Shown one piece after another: positions 1 to 7,785 of a stretch of 64,000 nt of DNA (within the stretch, counting starts at the first letter, position 1; each line of letters opens with the position of its first letter). Origin of the DNA: Glaciecola sp041380235 (GTDB lineage: Bacteria; Pseudomonadota; Gammaproteobacteria; Enterobacterales; Alteromonadaceae); assembly GCF_041380235.1 (NCBI RefSeq), contig NZ_JBGIYY010000012.1, positions 92,554 to 156,553 of the forward strand, in the 5' to 3' direction. The notes beneath the pieces were generated by a model, which was not told the DNA's origin, did not search any database, and saw only the letters and a program-made list of their open reading frames with translations. The translations under genes were made by a program, and so were the position numbers.

Positions 1-54
1 CAAATACCGCTACTTCGCCAAGTTAGTCTATGGATTTTGCTAAAAAGGACGATT

Positions 55-1266
55 ATGAATATTTTCACCAAAGTCAGTGTCACCTTAACACTATCACTCT
101 CTATGGTTGCTCATGGGCAGCAATTTGATGATGCGGCTACCTTCCCAGTTGGCGGATTCGACGTAACTCCAACCATAGACTTAGGCCTCCGCTATGATGA
201 CAATGTAACGAGAGCGAATGTCGACGAAATAAGCAGTTGGTCGCGTATTGTTTCACCTCAAATTACTATGGAAAGCGCTTTGGGTGCGAGCCAAGTTACT
301 CTAGCATACAGATTGCGAGATGAGGTGTTCTTTAGTAGTTCAGAAGACAATTATACAGATCACTTCTTTTTAGCGCAGGCCAACATGGAATTTAGCGCTA
401 GAAACAGGTTAATTGCGACGCTGAACTTTGAGGACGGACACGAAGCTAGAGGGAGTAACTTTTCTATTGGTTTTGGAGAGGCTCTTACTGAGCCTGACCA
501 GTATAAACAATCCGAATTTGATTTGCTATATTCGTATGGAGCATTTAATGCTGATGGTCGTTTAGATATAAACCTAGATATGACTGAACTCGATTATGAT
601 ATCGATACACCTGCTTATCGTGCAAGAGACAGGGAGTTAGTAAGTTTGGCGGGCACATTTTATTATCGAGTAGGTGCTGCTACTGATGCTGTATTTGATG
701 TTAGATATACTACCATTGACTATCAATTTTCGTTTGATGATGCTAGTTCGTTAGATAGTAATGAAATATCTTATTTGATCGGATTAGAGTGGGAAGCAAC
801 AGCGCAGACATCAGGTTATGCGAAAGTAGGATATCAAGAAAAGAATTTTGACTCATCGTTTAGAGAAGATTTTGCAGGTTTTGATTGGGAGCTTGGGGTG
901 CTGTGGGAGCCTGTAGATTACTCCAGTTTAGAGTTAACGACCCTTGCTGGTACTAATGAAACAAATGGTGAAGGTGATTTTATCCGGACGGACGCTTATT
1001 CTGCAGAATGGAGGCATCGTTGGTTAGAGAGGCTTAGGTCTTCTGTCAGAGTTTCTTATGGGACCGACAGATATGAAGGTAGATTAATTGATGATTCGAA
1101 TATTCGTTCAGATGATAATATAAGGTTGAGGGCAACAGTTTATTATCAATTTAGACGATGGTTAAATCTTGAAGTTGGGTATATTTACGATGAACGAGAC
1201 AGTAATAGGAACGATATTGATTTTGGTCGCAATCAATTTCTAATTAATGCACTAATTACTCTATAA
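55..1266 (+). CDS. Outer-membrane beta-barrel protein of the EPS export module
   Basis: A 403-residue secreted protein. The N-terminus is a signal peptide ending near VAHGQ, followed by alternating polar/hydrophobic strands rich in Tyr, Trp and Asp that run to the C-terminus, as in outer-membrane barrels. An in-frame TTG exists at 37, but the ATG at 55 sits behind an AAAAGGA ribosome site and is preferred. It lies 33 bases upstream of a short OPX export protein that lacks its own outer-membrane segment. By analogy with Myxococcus WzaX/WzpX pairs I infer that this barrel is the outer-membrane pore for the polymer. It resembles EpsL/PEP-CTERM-associated barrels; the family assignment is by shape, not by a recognised motif. 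Confidence 0.75.
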   Translation: MNIFTKVSVTLTLSLSMVAHGQQFDDAATFPVGGFDVTPTIDLGLRYDDNVTRANVDEISSWSRIVSPQITMESALGASQVTLAYRLRDEVFFSSSEDNYTDHFFLAQANMEFSARNRLIATLNFEDGHEARGSNFSIGFGEALTEPDQYKQSEFDLLYSYGAFNADGRLDINLDMTELDYDIDTPAYRARDRELVSLAGTFYYRVGAATDAVFDVRYTTIDYQFSFDDASSLDSNEISYLIGLEWEATAQTSGYAKVGYQEKNFDSSFREDFAGFDWELGVLWEPVDYSSLELTTLAGTNETNGEGDFIRTDAYSAEWRHRWLERLRSSVRVSYGTDRYEGRLIDDSNIRSDDNIRLRATVYYQFRRWLNLEVGYIYDERDSNRNDIDFGRNQFLINALITL

Positions 1267-1299
1267 GATTTCATACCTTAGTTTGGTAAAGGAGAAGTT

Positions 1300-1848
1300 A
1301 TGCAAAATCCAATGATTAATGTTCCAAAACTATTATTTTTGTTGTTGTTCGCATTTTGGATTCAAACTGGAGTAGCTCAGACTGCTGAGGGTGAATATAC
1401 TCTTGGGAGTGGCGATGTAATTAAGATTACGGTATTTGGTCAAGATGACCTGACTGTAGAGACTCGTGTCTCAAATATCGGTATCATTCGATTTCCATTT
1501 TTAGGGGATATTAGACTTGTAGGAAAGTCAGTCAATCAGGTCGAACTGCTCATTGATGAAGGTTTGCGAGGCGATTATTTAGTTGATCCATCGGTTTCAG
1601 TTACAGTCTTAGAATATCGACCATTTTTTATAAATGGTGAAGTTTCCAAACCGGGTGGCTATCCCTACCAGCACGGTTTAACTGTTGAAAAAGCAGCAGC
1701 ACTTGCAGGGGGCTATACAGAGCGGGCCGCAAAAAATTCTGTTAGCATAAGGAGAAGCGTTACAGGCCGAGAGGTTTCCATCGAAGCCAGTCTTAGCGAA
1801 ATTGTTATGCCAGGCGATATTATAACTGTTCCCCAACGTTTCTTTTAA
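1300..1848 (+). CDS. wza: Short polysaccharide export protein (OPX/Wza family)
   Basis: A periplasmic export protein of 182 residues. A signal peptide ends near GVAQ. Then comes a Poly_export domain (about 32-104, beginning YTLGSGDVIKI) and one SLBB domain (about 108-165, with FFINGEVSKPGGYPY). There is no lipobox cysteine and no C-terminal amphipathic helix, and it is about half the length of E. coli Wza (about 380). It therefore probably cannot form the outer-membrane pore alone and should work with the upstream barrel. The start has a good site (AAAGGAGAA). It lies between the barrel and the wzc kinase in one apparent operon. Confidence 0.9.
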   Translation: MQNPMINVPKLLFLLLFAFWIQTGVAQTAEGEYTLGSGDVIKITVFGQDDLTVETRVSNIGIIRFPFLGDIRLVGKSVNQVELLIDEGLRGDYLVDPSVSVTVLEYRPFFINGEVSKPGGYPYQHGLTVEKAAALAGGYTERAAKNSVSIRRSVTGREVSIEASLSEIVMPGDIITVPQRFF

Positions 1849-1865
1849 GTGAGTTAAATCCTCTA

Positions 1866-4115
1866 ATGATTAACAATCAAGTAGAACAAATTAACACTAA
1901 ACTGTTTGACTCAGATATCATAGATTTCGCTCAATACTTTCAAGTCGTGAAGCGTTTTGCTTGGAGAATATTGGGATTAGCATTCTTTTTAACGCTTTTA
2001 GTTGCTTTGATAGTTCTCTCGCTCACCCCACAATTCAACGCAAAAGTTTCAATACTAATCGAAGCAGAACAAACTAACGTTTTATCTATAGAGGAAGTCT
2101 ATGGGCTCGATTCAAGTAGAAAAGAATATTTTGAAACGCAATATCAGATTTTACGATCAAGGCAAATCGCGGAGCGAGTAGTCGAGCGCATGCAACTTCA
2201 GGACACAGAATACTTTGATAAAGATGTGATTGAAGAAAATCAAGGTGCAATTGTTAGTTTTGTTGAAGGAACCAAAGAATTACTAAAATCGTCACTACCA
2301 TTTTTACCCCAACAAATCATACAAGAACGTACAGAAGAACAATTGCTAGACGCTCGTAAGGCTTTTGCGGTCTCTTTACTGATGAGAAGCACAGTAGTAA
2401 CGCCTCTGAAAAACACTCAGGTTGTTGAAGTTTCTATCGAAACACCCAACGCTAAGTTAAGTGCAGATATCGCTAACGAGATGGCTGATGTATATATTGA
2501 AAACTATTTAGTAGCAAAGCTTGAGATGACCGAAAAGGCGACAAAATGGTTAAATGAAAGCTTGCAAGGCTTACGCACTAAGTTAGATGAGGCTGAAAAG
2601 CGACTTTCAGACTTTGATGAGGCTGAGCAATTAGTAAATGTCGACGGCGTGGTTGGACTTGCATCTGATGAACTCCAGCAATTAAGCGACCAATTAATAG
2701 ATGCTCAAGTTTTATTAAACCAGAATCAGGCGATTTATGAGCAAGTAAATCGTCAAGGACTTTCTATTGCTGAACTTGCCGCCGTACCTGAAGTACTAAA
2801 TCACCCATCAGTTCAATCGGTAAAAAGGGAAGAAATACTCGCGCAAAGTCGAGTTTCTGAACTTCAGGAAGTATACGGACCTAAGCACCCAATAATGATC
2901 GCTGCGACGGCTGAATTTAACTCTATTCAGAATAGTATTAGGGAACAAATTACTAATTTAGTCTCTGGCATAACCAATGAATACCGGTCCACAGAAGCTA
3001 AAGTCCGAGCGTTGCAACGCGATGTTACTAGAGCTAGAGCAGATTTCAGAACACTTTCTAATTTAGAAAGTCGTCGTAAAGCTTTGCAACGAGATGTAGA
3101 TATTAACCAACAACTATATGACTCGTTTTTCACTCGCCTTAAAGAGACAGATCAACTTAGTGGATTCGAATCTGCTCATGCAAGAGTATTAGATTCTGCA
3201 AAACCCCCCTTTACTCCATCAAAGCCACGAAAGGGTCTGATAGTTGGCGTCGCTTTTGTGGCTAGCATTGGTTTGGGTGTTTTTTTAGCACTTTTTTTAG
3301 AGGCACTTAATAACGGTATACGTTCAGTTGACGATGTTGAACGTAAGTTATCGCAGCGAATGCTAGGAATTATTCCTTGGCAACCTCATGACAAAAAAGA
3401 AAGTTTGGCGTTAAGGCATTATTTTGACCCTAACCACCATATGTTTAGCGAGTCAGTTCGGACTTTACGAACTAGTCTTCAGCTACTTAACATCGAAAAG
3501 CCATCACAAACAATTCTGGTCACTTCAAGCGTGCCTAAAGAGGGCAAGAGCACCGTTTCGATAAATCTGGCTTTTGCCATGGGGCAACTAGCAAAAGTCA
3601 TTTTAGTTGACACCGATTTACGTAAACCTTCGATTTCTAAACAATTTGGTTTACCAGGTTTTCAACCAGGCTTAGCGAATATTATCTCTGGAAGTCACAC
3701 TTTAGATGAATGTGTGGTGTTCGACCAAGCTTCTAATGTCTACGTTTTAAGCGCAGGAACTCTCCCTCCAAACCCACAAGAGTTGCTTGCATCTGAAAAG
3801 TTTGGCCTTCTAATGAAAGAGCTTAAAGCTACTTACAGTTACATTGTAGTTGATAGTGCGCCTACACAAGCAGTAAGCGATGCTATTGTTGTTTCAAAGC
3901 ACTGTGATTCGTTGGTATACGTAGTAAAAGCGGATAGCACTAGCAATAAATTGATCAAGAACGGCCTTAGCCGCTTTATTGAGATTGGCCATCGTATCGA
4001 TGGCGTTGTGCTCAATCAGGTTGATATAAAAAAGGCAAGGCGTAGCGGTGAATATGCTGGGTTTTATGATCAATATGGCTACAACAGCTACCAAGCGGAT
4101 GATCAAAAAAATTGA
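1866..4115 (+). CDS. wzc: Wzc-type polysaccharide co-polymerase and tyrosine autokinase
   Basis: Inner-membrane chain-length regulator fused to a BY-kinase (749 residues). Two membrane segments (about 34-54 and 458-480) flank a periplasmic coiled-coil Wzz/GNVR region. The cytoplasmic kinase has Walker A (SSVPKEGKST, about 553-562), Walker A' (VDTD, 581-584) and Walker B (VVDSAP, 661-666). The tail ends in a cluster of five tyrosines (730, 734, 737, 739, 742), the expected autophosphorylation sites. It follows the OPX gene by 17 bases, and its TGA stop overlaps the TTG start of the phosphatase gene. In this family, cycles of phosphorylation control polymer length and export. Confidence 0.95.
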   Translation: MINNQVEQINTKLFDSDIIDFAQYFQVVKRFAWRILGLAFFLTLLVALIVLSLTPQFNAKVSILIEAEQTNVLSIEEVYGLDSSRKEYFETQYQILRSRQIAERVVERMQLQDTEYFDKDVIEENQGAIVSFVEGTKELLKSSLPFLPQQIIQERTEEQLLDARKAFAVSLLMRSTVVTPLKNTQVVEVSIETPNAKLSADIANEMADVYIENYLVAKLEMTEKATKWLNESLQGLRTKLDEAEKRLSDFDEAEQLVNVDGVVGLASDELQQLSDQLIDAQVLLNQNQAIYEQVNRQGLSIAELAAVPEVLNHPSVQSVKREEILAQSRVSELQEVYGPKHPIMIAATAEFNSIQNSIREQITNLVSGITNEYRSTEAKVRALQRDVTRARADFRTLSNLESRRKALQRDVDINQQLYDSFFTRLKETDQLSGFESAHARVLDSAKPPFTPSKPRKGLIVGVAFVASIGLGVFLALFLEALNNGIRSVDDVERKLSQRMLGIIPWQPHDKKESLALRHYFDPNHHMFSESVRTLRTSLQLLNIEKPSQTILVTSSVPKEGKSTVSINLAFAMGQLAKVILVDTDLRKPSISKQFGLPGFQPGLANIISGSHTLDECVVFDQASNVYVLSAGTLPPNPQELLASEKFGLLMKELKATYSYIVVDSAPTQAVSDAIVVSKHCDSLVYVVKADSTSNKLIKNGLSRFIEIGHRIDGVVLNQVDIKKARRSGEYAGFYDQYGYNSYQADDQKN

Positions 4116-4840
4116 TTGATTTACACAGTCATTTGTTACCCGGTATCGATGATGGGCCGCGCACAATTGAAGATACAGTTGAACTAGCTAGACAGTCACT
4201 TGACCAAGGCGTTACACATATGATCTGCACTCCGCACATTCATATTGGTGTTTTTGATAATAATAGAGAGAGTATTAAAGATGTGTTCGATAGCACAGTT
4301 AATACTTTGAGAGAAAGTGAAATTTCGATACGTCTAAGCTATTCATGTGAAGTAAGAATTGGAGTGGAAATAACAGACTGGATTTTACAGTCAAAAATAC
4401 CTTTATTAGGATTTTGGGAAGGAAAAGCCGCACTTTTATTGGAACTCCCACACAGCCATATTCCGGCCGGGGCAGATAGCCTAATTAAGTGGTTACTTAA
4501 AAATAATATTCAACCAATTATTCCTCACCCAGAGCGAAACAGAGATATTTTAGAAAATTACGATAGAGCAACCTGGCTCAAAAGCCTAGGCGTCCTCTTT
4601 CAAGCAACAGCAGGCTCTTTTACTGGCACCTTTGGCAGCAATGTTGAGAGCCTTGTTTGGAGAATGCTTAATGATAACTTATTTGCATATGTTGCTTCTG
4701 ATATGCACAATTTATCTAAGCGCCCCAATGAGATGTCTAAAGCTTACAAAGCGGTTTTGAATCAAAATGGTGAAAGCATGGCTAAGAATTTATTTGTAAA
4801 TACGCCAAAGAAGATAACCCTTCAAACTATTTGGCAATAG
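4112..4840 (+). CDS. PHP-family tyrosine-protein phosphatase (CpsB/CapC type)
   Basis: A metal-dependent phosphatase (242 residues) expected to dephosphorylate the tyrosine tail of the preceding kinase. The PHP metal-binding motifs are visible: DLHSHLLPGIDDGP at the N-terminus (H5, H7), CTPHIH near 40-45, HPERN near 141 and SDMHN near 197. The start is a TTG that overlaps the wzc stop (TTGA), so translation is probably coupled. No alternative start precedes the HxH motif. PHP-type phosphatases are best known from Gram-positive capsule loci, but also partner BY-kinases in Gram-negatives, instead of the low-molecular-weight Wzb type. Confidence 0.9.
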   Translation: MIDLHSHLLPGIDDGPRTIEDTVELARQSLDQGVTHMICTPHIHIGVFDNNRESIKDVFDSTVNTLRESEISIRLSYSCEVRIGVEITDWILQSKIPLLGFWEGKAALLLELPHSHIPAGADSLIKWLLKNNIQPIIPHPERNRDILENYDRATWLKSLGVLFQATAGSFTGTFGSNVESLVWRMLNDNLFAYVASDMHNLSKRPNEMSKAYKAVLNQNGESMAKNLFVNTPKKITLQTIWQ

Positions 4841-4845
4841 CGAAC

Positions 4846-5577
4846 ATGCAAATAGATAAATTAAGAAATTTGTTTGACACAGAACTATCTCGCAAACGTC
4901 TACTTGCTTTATTTATTCTATTGCTTGCGACCGTGGGTATTTGGAATGCATTTAGATTTGGGGGGGCAGCCCTAGACTACTACTTCGTTCGTAATGCAAT
5001 AGAGCTTTGGCAAAATGACGCAAACTTACAAACTAATGAAAAATATTTGGCAGCAAAACAAGCAATAGATAGCGCGGAATCAAAACATTTTTCTCATCCA
5101 CTATATGCTGATCTCTCAGGTCAATTGGAAGAGTGGGGCTTTATGGCAGGTTATAAATCTGTGGAGGCTCTTCAGAATGCCAAATACGATTACTTAAGAG
5201 CGACTAAATTGAGACCAAGTTGGCCTGTAACCTGGGGGTCTTTAGCAGTTATAAAATGGCGTCTTCAGGAATTTGATGATGAAATGCTGAGCTACTTGAA
5301 TAAGGCCGATGAAATGGGGCCGCAAAAACCAGAGATTCATGTTTTATTTACGGAACTAGGGTTAGCGCTATATGTATCTAACCACCCTTTCTATGTCAAC
5401 GTGCGCGAGCAAACTCAGCATCGACTAATTGCTGGTTTGCGCAATAGAGAGAGTAGACAGAGAGTAAAACAAGCTATCATAAGTTACGATGCTTTAGAGT
5501 TGTCGTGCATCTGGTCTAAAAGGGACGATGAGTTAGTATATAACGATATTTTAAATTGCAAAGCACTGCAAAACTAA
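4846..5577 (+). CDS. VpsP-like EPS biosynthesis protein, single membrane anchor
   Basis: A 243-residue protein with one N-terminal membrane segment (about 17-36, LLALFILLLATVGIWNAF) and a soluble helical part containing TPR-like pairs (KYDYLRATKLRPSWPVTWG). It resembles the VpsP family of Vibrio and Shewanella EPS loci in size, layout and position beside wzc. The assignment is from memory of that family and is moderate. The ATG at 4846 is chosen; a TTG at 4831 inside the end of the phosphatase gene is also possible. Its biochemical role is unknown. It is the last + strand gene of the export operon. Confidence 0.6.
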   Translation: MQIDKLRNLFDTELSRKRLLALFILLLATVGIWNAFRFGGAALDYYFVRNAIELWQNDANLQTNEKYLAAKQAIDSAESKHFSHPLYADLSGQLEEWGFMAGYKSVEALQNAKYDYLRATKLRPSWPVTWGSLAVIKWRLQEFDDEMLSYLNKADEMGPQKPEIHVLFTELGLALYVSNHPFYVNVREQTQHRLIAGLRNRESRQRVKQAIISYDALELSCIWSKRDDELVYNDILNCKALQN

Positions 5578-5580
5578 GCC

Positions 5581-5599
5581 AATCGCTTTAAAAGCGATT
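5581..5599. terminator. Hairpin between convergent genes
   Basis: AATCGCT and AGCGATT form a 7-bp stem around TTTAA, followed by TTTT on the + strand. It sits between the stops of the VpsP-like gene (+) and the Wzy-like gene (-), and the TAA of the latter lies in the loop. It probably ends transcription from the + side; the stem is short, so this is a modest call. Confidence 0.45.
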
Positions 5600-7009
5600 T
5601 TCACGTTCTTTGTTTGTTGATTTAATACGCCTAATTTTAAGACCGTTAGCCACCATTGCCAATCCAATAAAGACTACAAAATAACTAGCATTAGCAAATC
5701 CTTGCAATGGAAAGTCTACAGTCATATGCATACTCATACCAAGAACTGCCATTGCTACAGCGAAAGATGCACCTTTAAAAATTGAGTTTTTGCGCATGTA
5801 CATTGCTCTCAGTGCTTTGTAGAGCGTAAATAAAAGAATAATAAATAAGATGAAAACACCGCTTACACCAAATTCAATTGTAAATTGCAAAAAATCATTA
5901 TGCGCATGATCATAAAAGTCAAAAACCTCAAGCTTCTGATAGCTAGGGAAAATACTGTAGAAACTACCTCCGCCAGAGCCAAATAATGGGAAGTCAGCAA
6001 TAATTGGAAACGCATCTTGAACCACCTCATCTCGAGTCTCATCTGACAAGGTCGTTTGTTCTAGCCTTTCTTTTACACGAGCAAGACCAAAGTAGGCACT
6101 TACAATAAATAGATCTACAATGAACATACTTACGACAAATATAAATAGACCAGTGCTTCTGTTACGTATCAGTATCAATGATATTAAACCGACAATGGCT
6201 ACAGACACAAAAAAGGCGGCGTTTCCCATTCGTGAACGAGACATTACTAGACCTATGACCATAACCGCTAAACATATACGAATTATGGCTTTGCTGCTTA
6301 GCAGACTAGATGCTATCGAACGTAACTTGTCCTTTGGTGACATCATCTTGTCTTTTTCTAAGGATGTTACAATTAGGCCAATCCCAGCACACAAACAAAG
6401 CATTAAAAAGTTGGCGTAATGATTTTTATAAACAAAGCTGCCGGTTGCAAATTCCTTTACTTCGAATCCAAAAACCAAGCTTTCCGTTGCTCCTAAAAGT
6501 ATTTCCAAAGATCCATACAAGGCTTGAAAAGTGCCGCTGGCTAGCATTGTTAAAAGTAGTAACTTAATACGAGTTTCACTGTTAATAAGCTGCATTGTCA
6601 ATAAAAGCAAACAAAATAGGCTAAGTAGTTTTATAAAGCTAATCATGCTTTGACCATGATCTATTGACAAATAAAATGTTTCAGCACCTGCAAGCCTATA
6701 AAGTTCGCTCGATGATGGGGAGAATATGTCTATTAGGACAACAGGTAGTGGGGTAATTTGAAGTAATGCAATAACGATAAATACAATCCATAGTAGAACC
6801 ATACTTTTATAACGATGCACACCCGCATCTTTAGTTTCTCTTAGTTTAAATGTTGTAAAGAAGGTTAGAGCAAAGATTGCTATTTGGAAAAAACTCCATG
6901 CCCAAGGTCTATTGGAGCCCAGTGGAATAGGAAGCAAAAATAGAATTGCCAAAAAGATATAAAATGGAACCGACAAATGCTTCTCGGTAAAGTTACGAAT
7001 TGTTCTCAC
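5588..7009 (-). CDS. Wzy-like polymerase / O-antigen ligase family membrane protein
   Basis: A polytopic inner-membrane protein (473 residues, about 11 membrane segments). It has the large loop and central segment of the Wzy_C/O-antigen ligase family; the region FGSGGGSFYSIFPSYQ followed by DHAHNDFLQFTIEFG is the characteristic part, with the H-A-H-N-D signature of these ligases/polymerases. Translation starts at GTG (7009). It is convergent with the export operon. A second protein of the same family is encoded at 15159-16373, so one may polymerise the repeat unit and the other may ligate or transfer. Which does which cannot be decided from sequence. Confidence 0.85.
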   Translation of the reverse strand: MRTIRNFTEKHLSVPFYIFLAILFLLPIPLGSNRPWAWSFFQIAIFALTFFTTFKLRETKDAGVHRYKSMVLLWIVFIVIALLQITPLPVVLIDIFSPSSSELYRLAGAETFYLSIDHGQSMISFIKLLSLFCLLLLTMQLINSETRIKLLLLTMLASGTFQALYGSLEILLGATESLVFGFEVKEFATGSFVYKNHYANFLMLCLCAGIGLIVTSLEKDKMMSPKDKLRSIASSLLSSKAIIRICLAVMVIGLVMSRSRMGNAAFFVSVAIVGLISLILIRNRSTGLFIFVVSMFIVDLFIVSAYFGLARVKERLEQTTLSDETRDEVVQDAFPIIADFPLFGSGGGSFYSIFPSYQKLEVFDFYDHAHNDFLQFTIEFGVSGVFILFIILLFTLYKALRAMYMRKNSIFKGASFAVAMAVLGMSMHMTVDFPLQGFANASYFVVFIGLAMVANGLKIRRIKSTNKERENRF

Positions 7010-7039
7010 TGATAGTTTCTTATAATTATATTAGTCATT

Positions 7040-7063
7040 AAAAAAGCCCCAATTGAGGGGCTT
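7040..7063 (-). terminator. Rho-independent terminator
   Basis: On the minus strand, AAGCCCC and GGGGCTT form a 7-bp stem with loop TCAATT, followed by a run of T. It lies just after the stop of the small secreted protein gene (7080-7694) and should end the lapG-lapD transcript before the Wzy-like gene. Confidence 0.85.
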
Positions 7064-7079
7064 GGTAACTAATTTCAAG

Positions 7080-7694
7080 CTAGTTGGTGGAGGCTGTTGT
7101 GTCACCACCACCTGATCCACCAGCACCGATTCCCGCGCCAAGTGGGGCTATTGTAGCAGTGACTGGGCCAGCTGCAGTAATATTTCCAGTAGCAGTAGCG
7201 TCAACAAATGAACTAGGATCTGCCCCTGCTTGAAGCATAGCAACTAGGAGGTCGTCGTTTTCCATTACCCCTGTGAGTGAAGCTCCATCATAAATGTCTT
7301 GCGCATAATCCGGATAAAGAACGACTCCGAGCGTTATAGTATGGACTACCATTTCAGGTCTTGCTTCGATGAGGCGTTTGGTAACTTCAATCAAACTGTT
7401 GCTTTGAGTCATTTCTACATAAAACGCATTTGCATGTTCCACATCAAACGCAACTGCCTGCTTCGCTTCACCACCTAAAATAGTATTGTCATCTTCAAGT
7501 GAGATATCAATTGCTCGAGCGATTGCTGCTTCATCGCCGCCGGTATATATGATGATGATTTGGTCGTGTAGACGATTTCCGGGTTGCTCTTCGTCTCCAA
7601 ACAAGTTTGATGTGAATGCTATTTGCGCTGTTGCAGTGCTAACTAAAGCAAACATGCCAACAACGGAGCATAATATAAAGCGGCGCAAATTCAT
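7080..7694 (-). CDS. Small secreted protein next to lapD, with TAAG motif and Gly-rich tail
   Basis: I do not recognise this 204-residue protein. It has a clear signal peptide (MNLRRFILCSVVGMFALVS, cut near ATAQ), a folded-looking middle part (about 25-155), and a low-complexity tail rich in Ala, Thr and Gly ending GGSGGGDTTASTN. The tail contains TAAG at about residues 173-176 (bases 7167-7178), the di-alanine type of site that LapG cleaves in LapA. The ATG at 7694 follows AAAAGGA; an upstream TTG-type extension is less likely. It lies 91 bases after lapD on the same strand and is followed by a terminator, so it probably ends a lapG-lapD-orf operon. A role as LapG substrate or surface factor is inference only. 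Confidence 0.75.
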   Translation of the reverse strand: MNLRRFILCSVVGMFALVSTATAQIAFTSNLFGDEEQPGNRLHDQIIIIYTGGDEAAIARAIDISLEDDNTILGGEAKQAVAFDVEHANAFYVEMTQSNSLIEVTKRLIEARPEMVVHTITLGVVLYPDYAQDIYDGASLTGVMENDDLLVAMLQAGADPSSFVDATATGNITAAGPVTATIAPLGAGIGAGGSGGGDTTASTN

Positions 7695-7785
7695 GATGTA
7701 TCCTTTTCTAATTTGCCTGAACATACAGCGTCAGGCCGGTGGTTATTTTACGTTTTGTTCAATAGTTAATCAACTTATGATTTGC

